In this document: positions 18,777-27,161 of the stretch, one piece after another
How positions within the stretch are numbered: position 1 is the first letter of the stretch
Layout of the letters: each line of letters begins with the position of its first letter
NCBI RefSeq assembly: GCF_001598455.1
Contig: NZ_BCYZ01000014.1
Span: forward strand, 1-64,000
Direction of reading: 5' to 3'
Length of the DNA stretch: 64,000 nt
Source of the DNA: Sphingomonas pruni NBRC 15498
Lineage (GTDB): Bacteria; Pseudomonadota; Alphaproteobacteria; Sphingomonadales; Sphingomonadaceae
The notes under the pieces: generated by a model
Seen by the model: the letters and a program-made list of their open reading frames with translations, nothing else
Databases searched by the model: none
Told to the model about the DNA's origin: nothing
Made by a program: the position numbers and the translations under genes

Positions 18777-18813
18777 CGCCTCCGGTATATACCCTAGGGC
18801 GCGTACCCAAATT
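18777..18813 (+). promoter_or_regulatory. shared 37-bp element upstream of norZ (candidate FixJ site)
   Basis: The sequence reads CGCCTCCGGTA-N4-CCCTAGG-N6-ACCCAAATT. An element with the same three blocks and identical spacing (27 fixed bases matching) occurs at 24569-24605 between fixL and aox. Here it ends 68 bases before the norZ start, a suitable place for an activator. As norZ, aox and fixLJ are neighbours, the simplest reading is a binding site for the FixJ response regulator. Confidence 0.75.
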
Positions 18814-18881
18814 TCGCCGCTCGGCCGGCGATCCTATGCCCAACCCTTCTCGATCCCTGATCTGGAGGGGGGCTAATCATA

Positions 18882-21161
18882 ATGAATTCGAAACGGCTAT
18901 GGCTGTGGCTGGGGGCGATCTTCGTCGCCTCCTTCGCGGTGCTCGGCTTTCTCGGCCGGGAAATCTACGTGCAGGCGCCGCCGGTGCCCAACCGGGTCGC
19001 GGTCGCGAACGGAGCCACCGTCTACACCCGCGACGACATCCAGTCGGGCCGCGAGGTCTGGCAGAGCCTGGGCGGCATGGAGCTCGGCTCGGTCTGGGGG
19101 CATGGCAGCTATGTCGCGCCCGACTGGAGCGCCGACTGGCTGCACCGCGAGGCGACCACGTTGCTCGATATCTGGGCGAAGCGCGACGCGGGCAAGGCGT
19201 TCGCCGACCTGACCGCCGAGCAGCAGGCCGCGCTCCAGGCGCGGCTCAAAACCGAGCTTCGCACCAACCGCTACGATCCCGCGACCGACACGATCACCGT
19301 GTCCGCGGAGCGGGCCCAGGCGATCGGTCTGGTCGCCGATCATTATGTCCGGCTGTTCAGTACCGACCCGGCGCTCCGTCCGCTGCGCACCCAATATGCT
19401 ATTCCGGAACGGTCACTGAGCAGCGACAGCGACCGCGCCAAATTGGGCGCGTTCTTCTTCTGGACGTCCTGGGCCAGCGTGACCAACCGGCCGGGAGCGG
19501 CGATCAGCTATACCAACAATTGGCCGCATGACCCGCTGGTGGGCAATTTGCCCTCCGGGTCGCTCGGCATGTGGTCGATCGCGAGCGTGCTGTTCCTGAT
19601 CGCCGGTATTGGCTGGCTGACCTGGCACCAAGCCCGGCGCGGGGAGGAAGATCATGTGGCGACCCCGGCCAGCGATCCGCTGCTGTCGATGACGCCGACG
19701 CCGTCGATGAAGGCGACCACCAAATATTTCGTCACCGTGGTCGGGCTGTTCCTGGCCCAGGTCCTGCTGGGAGCGATCACCGCGCATTACGCGGTCGAGG
19801 GTCAGGATTTCTATGGCATCCCTATCTCCGACGTCATTCCCTATTCGTTGACCCGGACTTGGCACACCCAACTTGGCATCTTCTGGATCGCCACTGCCTG
19901 GCTGGCGACGGGCCTTTATGTCGCGCCGATGCTGTCGGGGCACAAGCCCAAGTTCCAGCGCCTTGGTGTCAACGTGCTTTGGGTTGCGTTGCTGGTCGTG
20001 GTGATCGGATCGTTCGTCGGCGAGTGGCTGGGCGTTCAGCAGAAGCTGGGGCATGGCGCGGGTAATTTCTGGTTCGGGCACATGGGGCTCGAGTTCGTCG
20101 ATCTCGGCCGCTTCTGGGCGATCCTGTTGTTCGCCGGGCTGATGATCTGGCTGACCCTTGTCGGCCGCGCCTTGTGGCCGGCGCTCAAGACGCCATCGGA
20201 AAGCCGTGGCCTTATCGGCATGGTGTTCGTGTCGACGATCTGCATCGGCCTGTTCTTTGGCGCCGCGCTGACCTGGGGTCGCCACAGCTCGCTCTCGATG
20301 ATCGAATATTTCCGCTGGTGGGTCGTCCACCTGTGGGTCGAAGGCTTTTTCGAGGTGTTCGCCACGGCGGTGATCGCGCTGATCTTTGCCGGGCTAGGGC
20401 TGGTGCGGGCACGTGCGGCCAATGCCGCCGTGGTATTCTCGACCACCGTGTTCCTGACCGGCGGCATCCTCGGCACGCTGCACCACCTCTATTTCTCAGG
20501 CACGACCACGCCGGTCATCGCCTGGGGCGCCATGTTCTCGGCGCTGGAAGTGGTCCCGCTGGCATTGCTGGGGGTGGAGGCCTTCCACAATTATCGCATG
20601 ACCAAGGCCGCACCATGGGTGCAGACCTATAAATGGCCGATCCTGTTCTTCGTCGCGGTGTCGTTCTGGAACCTCGTCGGCGCCGGCATATTGGGCTTTG
20701 CGATCAACCCGCCGATCTCGCTCTATTACGTCCAGGGCCTCAACCTCACCGCCAGCCACGGTCATGCCGCGCTGTTCGGGGTGTACGGGATGCTCGGCAT
20801 CGGGCTGATGCTGTTCTGCCTGCGCACCGCCTATCGCGAAGCGGTCTGGTCGGACGCGATCCTGAAGCCGACCTTCTGGACGCTCAACATCGGGCTTGGC
20901 GCGATGGTGTTCCTCAGCCTGGTCCCGGCGGGCCTGTACCAGGCCTATCAGAGCGTCACCCACGGCTTCTGGTATGCGCGCTCGCCGGCGGTCGTCCACA
21001 GCAAGGTGATGGAGACGCTGGTCTGGATGCGGGTACCCGGCGACATCGTGTTCGGGTGCGGCGCGATCCTGCTTGCGCTGTTCCTCGCCCGGTTGCTGCT
21101 CCTTCGCAGCCCGACCGTGGTGCGGACCTACCCGACACCGGAACTGGTGCCCGCCGAATAG
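18882..21161 (+). CDS. norZ: quinol-dependent nitric oxide reductase (qNor)
   Basis: Single-subunit NO reductase of 759 residues, converting 2 NO to N2O with electrons from quinol. It has an N-terminal helix and large periplasmic domain (NGATVYTRDDIQSGREVWQSLGGMELGSVWGHG) that replaces NorC, then about twelve membrane helices of the heme-copper oxidase fold. Histidines for heme b, heme b3 and FeB are visible in HTQLGIFW, WWVVHLWVEGFFEV and LHHLYFSGT, and SHGHAALFG in the later helices. A glutamate of the catalytic site lies in VHLWVEGFFE. GGAGGGGGG lies nine bases before the ATG. nnrS follows on the same strand. No nirK/nirS or nosZ was seen, so detoxification rather than full denitrification is likely. 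Confidence 0.95.
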   Translation: MNSKRLWLWLGAIFVASFAVLGFLGREIYVQAPPVPNRVAVANGATVYTRDDIQSGREVWQSLGGMELGSVWGHGSYVAPDWSADWLHREATTLLDIWAKRDAGKAFADLTAEQQAALQARLKTELRTNRYDPATDTITVSAERAQAIGLVADHYVRLFSTDPALRPLRTQYAIPERSLSSDSDRAKLGAFFFWTSWASVTNRPGAAISYTNNWPHDPLVGNLPSGSLGMWSIASVLFLIAGIGWLTWHQARRGEEDHVATPASDPLLSMTPTPSMKATTKYFVTVVGLFLAQVLLGAITAHYAVEGQDFYGIPISDVIPYSLTRTWHTQLGIFWIATAWLATGLYVAPMLSGHKPKFQRLGVNVLWVALLVVVIGSFVGEWLGVQQKLGHGAGNFWFGHMGLEFVDLGRFWAILLFAGLMIWLTLVGRALWPALKTPSESRGLIGMVFVSTICIGLFFGAALTWGRHSSLSMIEYFRWWVVHLWVEGFFEVFATAVIALIFAGLGLVRARAANAAVVFSTTVFLTGGILGTLHHLYFSGTTTPVIAWGAMFSALEVVPLALLGVEAFHNYRMTKAAPWVQTYKWPILFFVAVSFWNLVGAGILGFAINPPISLYYVQGLNLTASHGHAALFGVYGMLGIGLMLFCLRTAYREAVWSDAILKPTFWTLNIGLGAMVFLSLVPAGLYQAYQSVTHGFWYARSPAVVHSKVMETLVWMRVPGDIVFGCGAILLALFLARLLLLRSPTVVRTYPTPELVPAE

Positions 21162-21236
21162 CCGGCACTGCCGCGGGGGATCGGGACGCATCGTCGGCCC
21201 TGTTCCCCGCTCCCTTTTCGACACGAGACTTTCGCC

Positions 21237-22436
21237 ATGCGCCCCGAAAACGACCGCCATGATCGGCTGATGCGGCTGCCGCCGGTGCTCAGGGGCGGCT
21301 TTCGGCCGTTCTTCTTCCTTGGTGCGCTGTGGGCGATGATCGTCGTCGCGCTTTGGATGCTCGCCTTGGCCGGCACCATCACCCTGCCGACCTATCTCGA
21401 TCCGCTCGCCTGGCATCGTCACGAAATGCTGTTCGGTTATTTGGGCGCGGTCATCGCCGGATTCCTGATGACCGCCATTCCCAATTGGACGGGTCGCTTG
21501 CCGATCGCAGGCGCGCGGTTGGCCGGACTCGCCGGTTTGTGGATCGCGGCGCGGCTCGCAATATTGCTCTCCGCCGTCATTGGCGCGCTGCCGGCGATTG
21601 CGCTGGACGTCGGATTTCTCGCCACACTCGCCTTCGTCGCGGCGCGCGAAGTACTCGCCGCCAAGAACCGCAATCTCCCGGTCGTGGTTGCGGTCGGATT
21701 GTTCGGCATCGCCGACGCGCTCGACCACGCCGAAGCGCTCGGTGCCGCGGTGCCGGCCGGCCTCGGCTGGCGATTGGGCTTCGCGGTCATCCTGATGCTG
21801 GTGTCGCTGATCGGCGGACGCATCATACCGTCATTCACGCGCAACTGGCTGAGCAAGCGCGGCGATGTGAAGGGCCTTCCCAGCCAGCCCGATCGCTTCG
21901 ACATCGCCACGCTCGCGACGACCGCGGTGGCCCTGCTCGCCTGGACTGCGCTGCCCGATACCGCGGTAAGCGGCGGCCTGCTGATCGCCGCCGGCCTGCT
22001 GCAGATGGTCCGCCTGGCGCGCTGGTCGGGCTGGCGGACGTGGCGCGAATCTTTGGTGCTGATCCTGCACATCGCCTATGTCTGGCTGCCGCTCGGGCTG
22101 CTGCTGCTCGGCGCAAGCCGCTTCGTCTGGTGCATACCACGATCCTCGGCGGTGCACGCGCTGGCGGCGGGCGCCCTGGCGTCGATGACGCTGGCGGTGA
22201 TGACCCGCGCGACCCTGGGCCATACCGGCCGCGAGCTACGGGCAGACGGGGCAACCCAAGCGATCTATCTGCTGGTCACGCTCGGCGCGGTCGTGCGGTT
22301 CGCCGCGCCGATGCTGCCGTTCGATTATATCGCCACGGTCGCGCTGGCCGGACTGCTCTGGGGCGGCGCCTTCCTGCTCTATCTTTTGAGCTATGGGCCC
22401 AAACTGCTCGGCCCGCGGCCCGACGGACGGCCCTGA
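21237..22436 (+). CDS. nnrS: NnrS family heme/copper membrane protein
   Basis: Polytopic membrane protein of 399 residues with about twelve helices. It starts with the NnrS hallmark LRGGFRPFFFLGALWA and has conserved histidines in WHRHEMLFGYLGAVIAGF, GGRIIPSFTRNWL and MTRATLGHTGREL. NnrS proteins bind heme and copper and protect cells from nitrosative stress, apparently by limiting NO-iron complexes; the exact reaction is unknown. It follows norZ by 75 bases on the same strand and is probably co-transcribed, which fits a joint NO-defence role. Confidence 0.92.
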   Translation: MRPENDRHDRLMRLPPVLRGGFRPFFFLGALWAMIVVALWMLALAGTITLPTYLDPLAWHRHEMLFGYLGAVIAGFLMTAIPNWTGRLPIAGARLAGLAGLWIAARLAILLSAVIGALPAIALDVGFLATLAFVAAREVLAAKNRNLPVVVAVGLFGIADALDHAEALGAAVPAGLGWRLGFAVILMLVSLIGGRIIPSFTRNWLSKRGDVKGLPSQPDRFDIATLATTAVALLAWTALPDTAVSGGLLIAAGLLQMVRLARWSGWRTWRESLVLILHIAYVWLPLGLLLLGASRFVWCIPRSSAVHALAAGALASMTLAVMTRATLGHTGRELRADGATQAIYLLVTLGAVVRFAAPMLPFDYIATVALAGLLWGGAFLLYLLSYGPKLLGPRPDGRP

Positions 22437-22453
22437 GCGCCCGCAAAAGCAGG

Positions 22454-23065
22454 CTAAGCCAGCCGCGCGATCATCACCATCCGTACCAGTTCGGACAGCG
22501 TGCGCGCGCCCATTTTGGTCATGGCGTTCGCGCGATAAACCTCGACAGTCCGCGCGCTGATATCGAGGTCATAGGCGATCACCTTGTTGGCCTTCCCCTC
22601 GATCAATCCCTCCATCACCTCGCGCTCGCGTCCCGATAGACTGGCGAGGCGATGCTGGAACAAGTCGCGCTCGCGCTCCAATTCGCCCTTGCTCTGTAGC
22701 TCGGCGAGCGCCGCGCGCACCGCGATCAGGATCGCCTCGTCGCTGAACGGCTTTTCGATGAAGTCCGATACGCCGGCGTGCATTGCCTGGATCGCCATCG
22801 GCACATCGGCATGACCGGTAATGACGATCACCGGATCGGTAACGCCCATCGCCTTCAGCTTGGCAACGAGCTCCAGGCCGTTCATTTCCGGCATGCGCAC
22901 ATCGGTGATGATGCAGCCATGTTCCATCGTCGGCACGGCTTTCAGGAACTGCACGGCCGATTCGTACGTGCGGGTGGCGATTTCCGAACAGTCGAGCAGA
23001 AAGGCGAGCGACGAGCGGACGCCTTCGTCGTCGTCGATCACATGCACAACCGAGTCACCCGACAT
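22454..23065 (-). CDS. fixJ: FixJ-family response regulator
   Basis: A 203-residue two-component regulator. The N-terminal receiver has the acidic pair IDDDEG, the phospho-acceptor Asp55 in [13 protein letters not shown] and Lys in IEKPF. The C-terminal LuxR/FixJ helix-turn-helix reads [19 protein letters not shown] and [16 protein letters not shown]. The ATG at 23065 overlaps the end of the kinase gene by 11 bases, so the pair is coupled; the open frame upstream is a shadow of fixL. No fixK gene was seen here, so FixJ may act directly on norZ and aox through the 37-bp element. Confidence 0.93.
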   Translation of the reverse strand: MSGDSVVHVIDDDEGVRSSLAFLLDCSEIATRTYESAVQFLKAVPTMEHGCIITDVRMPEMNGLELVAKLKAMGVTDPVIVITGHADVPMAIQAMHAGVSDFIEKPFSDEAILIAVRAALAELQSKGELERERDLFQHRLASLSGREREVMEGLIEGKANKVIAYDLDISARTVEVYRANAMTKMGARTLSELVRMVMIARLA

Positions 23066-24491
23066 TGGCCAATTCCTCTTTTCCCACGCTCGGGATGGTG
23101 AAGCGGAACACCGCACCGCCACCGTCATTCGGTCCCGCCCAGATGCGGCCGCCATGCGCCTCCACGATCGTGCGACATATGGAAAGCCCCACCCCCATGC
23201 CAGTGCGCTTGGTCGTGACGAAGGGCTGGAACAGCTGATCGGCGACATCCGGGCGGATTCCCGGGCCGGTATCGGAGACCGTGACCAGCGCCATGTCGTC
23301 CCCGTCCGGCGTCACGCGCACAACAAGGTCACGGCGCTCGCTTTCGTTCATTGCGTCGATCGCGTTGCGGATCAGGTTCAGGATCACCTGCTGAACCTGC
23401 ACCTTGTCGACCAGGACCAGGTCGACTGCGGGACTGAGGTCGAAACGGACGCGGATGCCGTGTTCCTTGGCGCCGACCAGCGCGAGCGCGCTCGATTCCT
23501 CGATCAGCTTGGGCAGGCTTTCGAGCCGGCGCTCGGTCTCTCCGCGCGAGACGAAATCGCGCAGGCGGCGGATGATCTCGCCGGCGCGCAACGCCTCGCT
23601 GGCGGCATGGTCGAGTGCCTCCATGACGCGATCCTGCGGTACTTCGTCGCGCTTCAGCAGCGTCTTGCTGCCCATCAGATAATTGCCGATCGCGCTCAGC
23701 GGCTGGTTGAGCTCGTGCGCCAGCGCGGACGCCATCTCGCCGAGCGCGGTCAGGCGTGAGACGTGGACCAGTTCCGTCTGCAGTTCCTGCAGGCGAGTCT
23801 CGGTCTGCTGGCGCTCGGTCAAATCACGGACGAAACCGGTGAAAAAGCGCCCCTCGGGAAGGCGTAATTCGCCGACCGAGAGTTCCATCGGAAAAGTCGA
23901 TCCGTCCTTGCGCTCGCCGACGACGACGCGACCAAGCCCGATAATCCGCCGTTCTCCGGTGCGGTAATAGCGCTCGAGATAGCCGTCATGCGCTTCACGA
24001 TAGGGCGACGGCATCAGCATACTGACATTGCGCCCGGCGACCTCTTCGGCTGTCCAGCCGAACTGGCGTTCGGCGGTGTCGCTGAAATCGCGGATCAATC
24101 CGCCCTCATCGATCACGATCATGGCGTCGGGCACCGTCTGCAGGATCGAGGTGAGGTGCCCCTCCCGCTGGGCAAGTTCGCGCAGCGTCGCCGCTTCGCC
24201 CGACCGCGCGCGTTCGAGCCAGGCGCCGCCTGCGGCGATGGCGGCGCCGACGACCAGGAATACCCCGGCCGCGACCCAATCGCCGACCAGTAGCTGCCCG
24301 GTGATCGCATCGCCGGCCACGCCGGCCGCCGCGCCGGCGATAGTCGCAACGACGGCGGTCCTGGCGCCACCGATCGCGGCGACCACCACGCCGGGCACGA
24401 AGAAAATGTAGGTCGCGCGTTTTTCGAGCAGCGGATCGAGCCCCAGCCGAGCCGCGAATCCCAATGCAATCACGCCGAGCGCGATCAGCAT
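23055..24491 (-). CDS. fixL: FixL-type oxygen-sensing histidine kinase (membrane, heme-PAS)
   Basis: About 478 residues. An N-terminal membrane part (residues about 1-92, three to four helices) is followed by a PAS domain, a HisKA helix and an ATPase domain. The PAS domain has the heme-ligand histidine as His168 in PYREAHDGY and the O2-gating arginine as Arg188 in IIGLGRVV; the 20-residue spacing equals His200/Arg220 of Bradyrhizobium FixL. The phospho-acceptor is His259 in [12 protein letters not shown] and G boxes ([25 protein letters not shown]) follow. The start is uncertain: ATG 24491 or GTG 24500. The longer frame to 24734 would run through the aox promoter. Expected to phosphorylate FixJ when O2 is low. 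Confidence 0.92.
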   Translation of the reverse strand: MLIALGVIALGFAARLGLDPLLEKRATYIFFVPGVVVAAIGGARTAVVATIAGAAAGVAGDAITGQLLVGDWVAAGVFLVVGAAIAAGGAWLERARSGEAATLRELAQREGHLTSILQTVPDAMIVIDEGGLIRDFSDTAERQFGWTAEEVAGRNVSMLMPSPYREAHDGYLERYYRTGERRIIGLGRVVVGERKDGSTFPMELSVGELRLPEGRFFTGFVRDLTERQQTETRLQELQTELVHVSRLTALGEMASALAHELNQPLSAIGNYLMGSKTLLKRDEVPQDRVMEALDHAASEALRAGEIIRRLRDFVSRGETERRLESLPKLIEESSALALVGAKEHGIRVRFDLSPAVDLVLVDKVQVQQVILNLIRNAIDAMNESERRDLVVRVTPDGDDMALVTVSDTGPGIRPDVADQLFQPFVTTKRTGMGVGLSICRTIVEAHGGRIWAGPNDGGGAVFRFTIPSVGKEELANVG

Positions 24492-24568
24492 CGTCCTCAC
24501 CGCGCTCGCACGCTCCACCAGCCGTACCGGCGCGCGAGGCTTGAGCGCCGACCGAAAAGCCTCGCCGG

Positions 24569-24605
24569 CGCCTCCGGTACGTCCCCTAGGATGAAGACCC
24601 AAATT
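24569..24605 (+). promoter_or_regulatory. shared 37-bp element between fixL and aox (candidate FixJ site)
   Basis: Second copy of CGCCTCCGGTA-N4-CCCTAGG-N6-ACCCAAATT, in the same orientation relative to the plus strand as the norZ copy. It ends 77 bases before the aox start and lies about 70-80 bases upstream of fixL on the other strand, so it could control both. A weaker echo, CCTAGA followed by ACCCAA, lies just downstream at about 24626-24650. Confidence 0.75.
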
Positions 24606-24682
24606 CCCGCTCCCGCCGACGCGACCTAGATCGCGCCAAGTAACCCAAGGGGTCAAGTGCCCCGTCGGAAAGGAGATTCCCA

Positions 24683-25372
24683 GTGACCGCCCCCTTCGTC
24701 GATCTTTCCATCCATCACGCCCCGAAAGGCGCATCGGATCGCATAGCGCTCGGTTTTACCAAGACCTTGCGCTGGGTTGCTGACACGTTCTTCGCCGAGC
24801 GCTACGGCCATCGCGCGGTGGTGCTGGAAACGGTGGCCGCGGTGCCGGGAATGGTCGGCGCGACGATCAATCACCTGAAATGCCTACGCAGGATGTGCGA
24901 CGATCGCGGCTGGATCAAGACGTTGATGGATGAAGCCGAGAACGAGCGGATGCACCTCATGACGTTCGTCGAGGTGTGCCAGCCGACCTGGTACGAGCGC
25001 GCGGTCATCATCGGCGTACAATGGCTGTTCTATCTCGCCTTTTTCGCCCTCTATCTGATCAGTTCCAAAACCGCGCACCGCGTCGTCGGCTATTTCGAGG
25101 AAGAGGCGGTGATCAGCTATACTCATTACCTCGCCGAGATCGATGAGGGCCGCTCCGAAAACGGCCCCGCGCCGCAAATCGCGAAGCGCTATTGGGGCCT
25201 CGCCGACGATGCTACGTTGCGCGACGTCGTGCTCGTGGTCCGCGCCGACGAAGCGCATCATCGCGACGTCAATCATGGCTATGCCAATGAGCTTGCCGGT
25301 GTGCCGCAAGGCGCGATCGCGCCCTGCCCGCCTCACCAGGCGATCGAACCATCCTGGAAGCAGGCGGCGTGA
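24683..25372 (+). CDS. aox: alternative oxidase (diiron quinol oxidase)
   Basis: A 229-residue non-proton-pumping quinol oxidase that reduces O2 to water and resists cyanide and NO. All diiron ligands of the family are visible: Glu49 in [10 protein letters not shown], Glu88 and His91 in NERMHL, Glu140 in [11 protein letters not shown], and Glu190 with His193 in [13 protein letters not shown] hydrophobic stretch near 108-128 ([18 protein letters not shown]) fits monotopic membrane insertion. It starts at GTG 24683 with a perfect AAGGAG six bases upstream. Bacterial copies are rare and known mainly from Novosphingobium and relatives. Divergent from fixL and preceded by the shared element, it probably keeps respiration going when NO blocks heme oxidases. 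Confidence 0.95.
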   Translation: MTAPFVDLSIHHAPKGASDRIALGFTKTLRWVADTFFAERYGHRAVVLETVAAVPGMVGATINHLKCLRRMCDDRGWIKTLMDEAENERMHLMTFVEVCQPTWYERAVIIGVQWLFYLAFFALYLISSKTAHRVVGYFEEEAVISYTHYLAEIDEGRSENGPAPQIAKRYWGLADDATLRDVVLVVRADEAHHRDVNHGYANELAGVPQGAIAPCPPHQAIEPSWKQAA

Positions 25373-25380
25373 GGTGATCA

Positions 25381-25401
25381 GCGGCGGGCTTGGCCCGCCG
25401 C
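25381..25401 (+). terminator. GC-rich hairpin after aox
   Basis: GCGGCGGGC-TTG-GCCCGCCGC is a perfect 9-bp stem with a 3-base loop, nine bases after the aox stop codon. There is no T-tract, so it may attenuate rather than fully end transcription before the receiver gene at 25419. Confidence 0.5.
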
Positions 25402-25418
25402 CGCTCGCGAGACCCGGC

Positions 25419-25793
25419 ATGCCCCGCCCCGCCATCCTGCTGGTAGATGACGATCCGTCGGTCCGCTCGGCGATCGCCTTCGCGCTGGGAGTCGAGGGAT
25501 TCGAGGTCGGTGCCTATGCCAGCGCGGAGGCATTGCTGTCCGCCGCACCACCGACCGGTCATGCCGGCATGGTGCTCGACTATCGCCTGCCCGGCATGGA
25601 CGGGTTGCAACTGCTGGCGCGGTTGCGCGAACGCGGCGACCAGTCGGCGGCGATCCTGATCACCAGCAACCCTTCGCGTCGATTGCGCGATCTGGTAGCG
25701 CTGGCGGGAGCACAGTTGGTCGAAAAGCCCCTACTCTGCGACGCGCTGGTCGAGGCCTTGGACACAGTCGCCCCGCGCCGCGATCAAAGCTAA
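25419..25793 (+). CDS. stand-alone receiver-domain response regulator
   Basis: A 124-residue receiver without an output domain. Acidic pocket residues are in LLVDDDPSVR, the phospho-acceptor is in VLDYRLPGMDG, and the conserved Lys is in VEKPLL. It resembles FixJ receivers and the short FixT/DivK-like modulators that compete for a kinase. It lies 46 bases after aox on the same strand, separated by a hairpin, so it may be expressed at a lower level from the same promoter. It could act as a phosphate sink or feedback modulator of the adjacent FixL; that role is inferred from position only. No strong ribosome-binding site is seen before the ATG. Confidence 0.85.
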   Translation: MPRPAILLVDDDPSVRSAIAFALGVEGFEVGAYASAEALLSAAPPTGHAGMVLDYRLPGMDGLQLLARLRERGDQSAAILITSNPSRRLRDLVALAGAQLVEKPLLCDALVEALDTVAPRRDQS

Positions 25794-25878
25794 GAGAACG
25801 GAAGGTACGCGTCGGGTTCGCGCCCGCGCCTTTCCGTCGGGCCCGGCGAGGGCGCACAACGGGCAATAGTTATAGTCA

Positions 25879-26197
25879 TTGTCGTCCGCGCCCGATGCGG
25901 CGGATAGCGACCCCCTGGGGCATCGCGTCGCCAATCATCTCATTCGCCGCGCGCTGTCCGACGCGCTCGCCGACCGTCCCTCGCTAACCTGGCATTGCCG
26001 CGCGAGAGTCGTCGGTCTAAAGGCGCGCCGCGAGGGCGCGTGTGTCGTGCTCGACGACGATCGGCGCGATCGACGCCGCCAAGAAGGTGCTGATCATCGA
26101 CCATAGAGAGTATCTCCATGAGACTGCGACCGGACGGCTGACCGAGGCCGGCCGAGAACAACTGACGCGCATCGCGAACCTGGCCAAATATCTGTGA
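25879..26197 (+). pseudogene. degraded coding remnants before the EamA transporter
   Basis: Two reading frames abut here. The first (25879-26106) translates to HRVANHLIRRALSDALAD then SLTWHCRARVVGLKARREG, which looks like an internal piece of a UbiH-type FAD monooxygenase, and then breaks. The second frame gives VLIIDHREYLHETATGRLTE and continues to a TGA at 26195-26197 that overlaps the GTG start of the next gene. Neither has a full domain or a convincing start. The GTGA overlap suggests that a complete gene once ended here in an operon with the transporter. The rest of 25794-25878 holds only a weak inverted repeat (ACGGAAGG against CCTTTCCGT). Confidence 0.35.
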
Positions 26198-27090
26198 CAA
26201 AGCCCTTCGCGCTCGGCGACATACGCAAAGGCGGATTGCTGGCGATCGCCGCCGCCGCCTTGTTCGGTGCTTCCACGCCCGCCGCCAAGGCGGTCGTGTC
26301 GGGTATCGATCCCCTGATGCTCGCAGGACTGCTGTATCTCGGATCGGGCATCGGCCTGACCATATTCCGCATCGCCAGCGGCCAGGCGGGCTGGATGTTC
26401 AAGCGAGCCGATTTGCCTTGGCTGGCGGCGGCAGTGGTGTTCGGCGGCATGGCCGGACCGGCGCTGCTGATGCTCGGGCTGACGACGGTGACCGGATCGG
26501 CGGCATCGTTGCTGTTGACGCTGGAAGGGGTTTTCACCGCGCTGATCGCGTGGATCGTCTTTCGCGAGCCGTTCAACCTCCGCATCGGTTTCGGGATGAT
26601 ATCGATCGTCGCCGGGGCCGCGCTGCTGTCGCTCGGCGGAGGATCGGGCCGGGCTGTGGTCGGCGGCGCGCTCGCGATCGGCGCGGCCTGCCTGTGCTGG
26701 GCGATCGACAACAATTGCACGTCGCGGATTTCGCACGCCGATGCACCCGCGCTGGCGGCGGTGAAAGGGCTGGTTGCCGGAATCGTGAACGTCAGCCTCG
26801 CCTTGGCGGCTGGGGCTGCCTTACCGCCCGCGGGCTCGATCGCGCTCTCAGGCCTGATCGGGCTATTCGGTTATGGAATCAGCCTGGTGCTGTTCGTGCT
26901 GGCATTGCGCCAGGTCGGCGCAGCACGGACCGGCGCCTATTTCTCGACCGCACCGTTCCTCGGCGCGGTCCTCAGCCTGGTCCTGTTGCGCGAAGCATGG
27001 AGCTGGTCGCTCCTTGGCGCCGGGCTGCTGATGGCGTTTGGCGTATGGCTGCACCTAACGGAAGAGCGCCCGGAAGAGGCAAGCCGCTAG
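26194..27090 (+). CDS. EamA/DMT-family permease
   Basis: Drug/metabolite transporter superfamily protein of 298 residues with about ten hydrophobic helices in two EamA repeats. Repeat signatures are LAIAAAALFGASTPAAKAV in the first half and ALRQVGAARTGAYFSTAPFLGAVLS in the second, with LLTLEGVFTALIAWIVFREPF closing the first. Members export amino acids, metabolites or drugs; the substrate is unknown. The start is GTG at 26194, overlapping the stop of the preceding degraded frame. Convergent with the threonine ammonia-lyase gene downstream. Confidence 0.88.
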   Translation: MTKPFALGDIRKGGLLAIAAAALFGASTPAAKAVVSGIDPLMLAGLLYLGSGIGLTIFRIASGQAGWMFKRADLPWLAAAVVFGGMAGPALLMLGLTTVTGSAASLLLTLEGVFTALIAWIVFREPFNLRIGFGMISIVAGAALLSLGGGSGRAVVGGALAIGAACLCWAIDNNCTSRISHADAPALAAVKGLVAGIVNVSLALAAGAALPPAGSIALSGLIGLFGYGISLVLFVLALRQVGAARTGAYFSTAPFLGAVLSLVLLREAWSWSLLGAGLLMAFGVWLHLTEERPEEASR

Positions 27091-27161
27091 CTCTGCCGAA
27101 CAGAGGCTCCTTCCAAGCTGTCAGCCCGCCACCGGTAGGGCGGCCAATGCGGCTCCGATCT

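Noticed and set aside
18725..18881. FNR/NNR-type box (TTGAT-N4-ATCAA) upstream of norZ
   Set aside because: No such palindrome is present; the 37-bp element is the only conserved signal found there.
24492..24734. Longer FixL start reaching 24734
   Set aside because: The added residues are basic and disordered, would antisense the aox start, and would place coding sequence over the shared 37-bp element.
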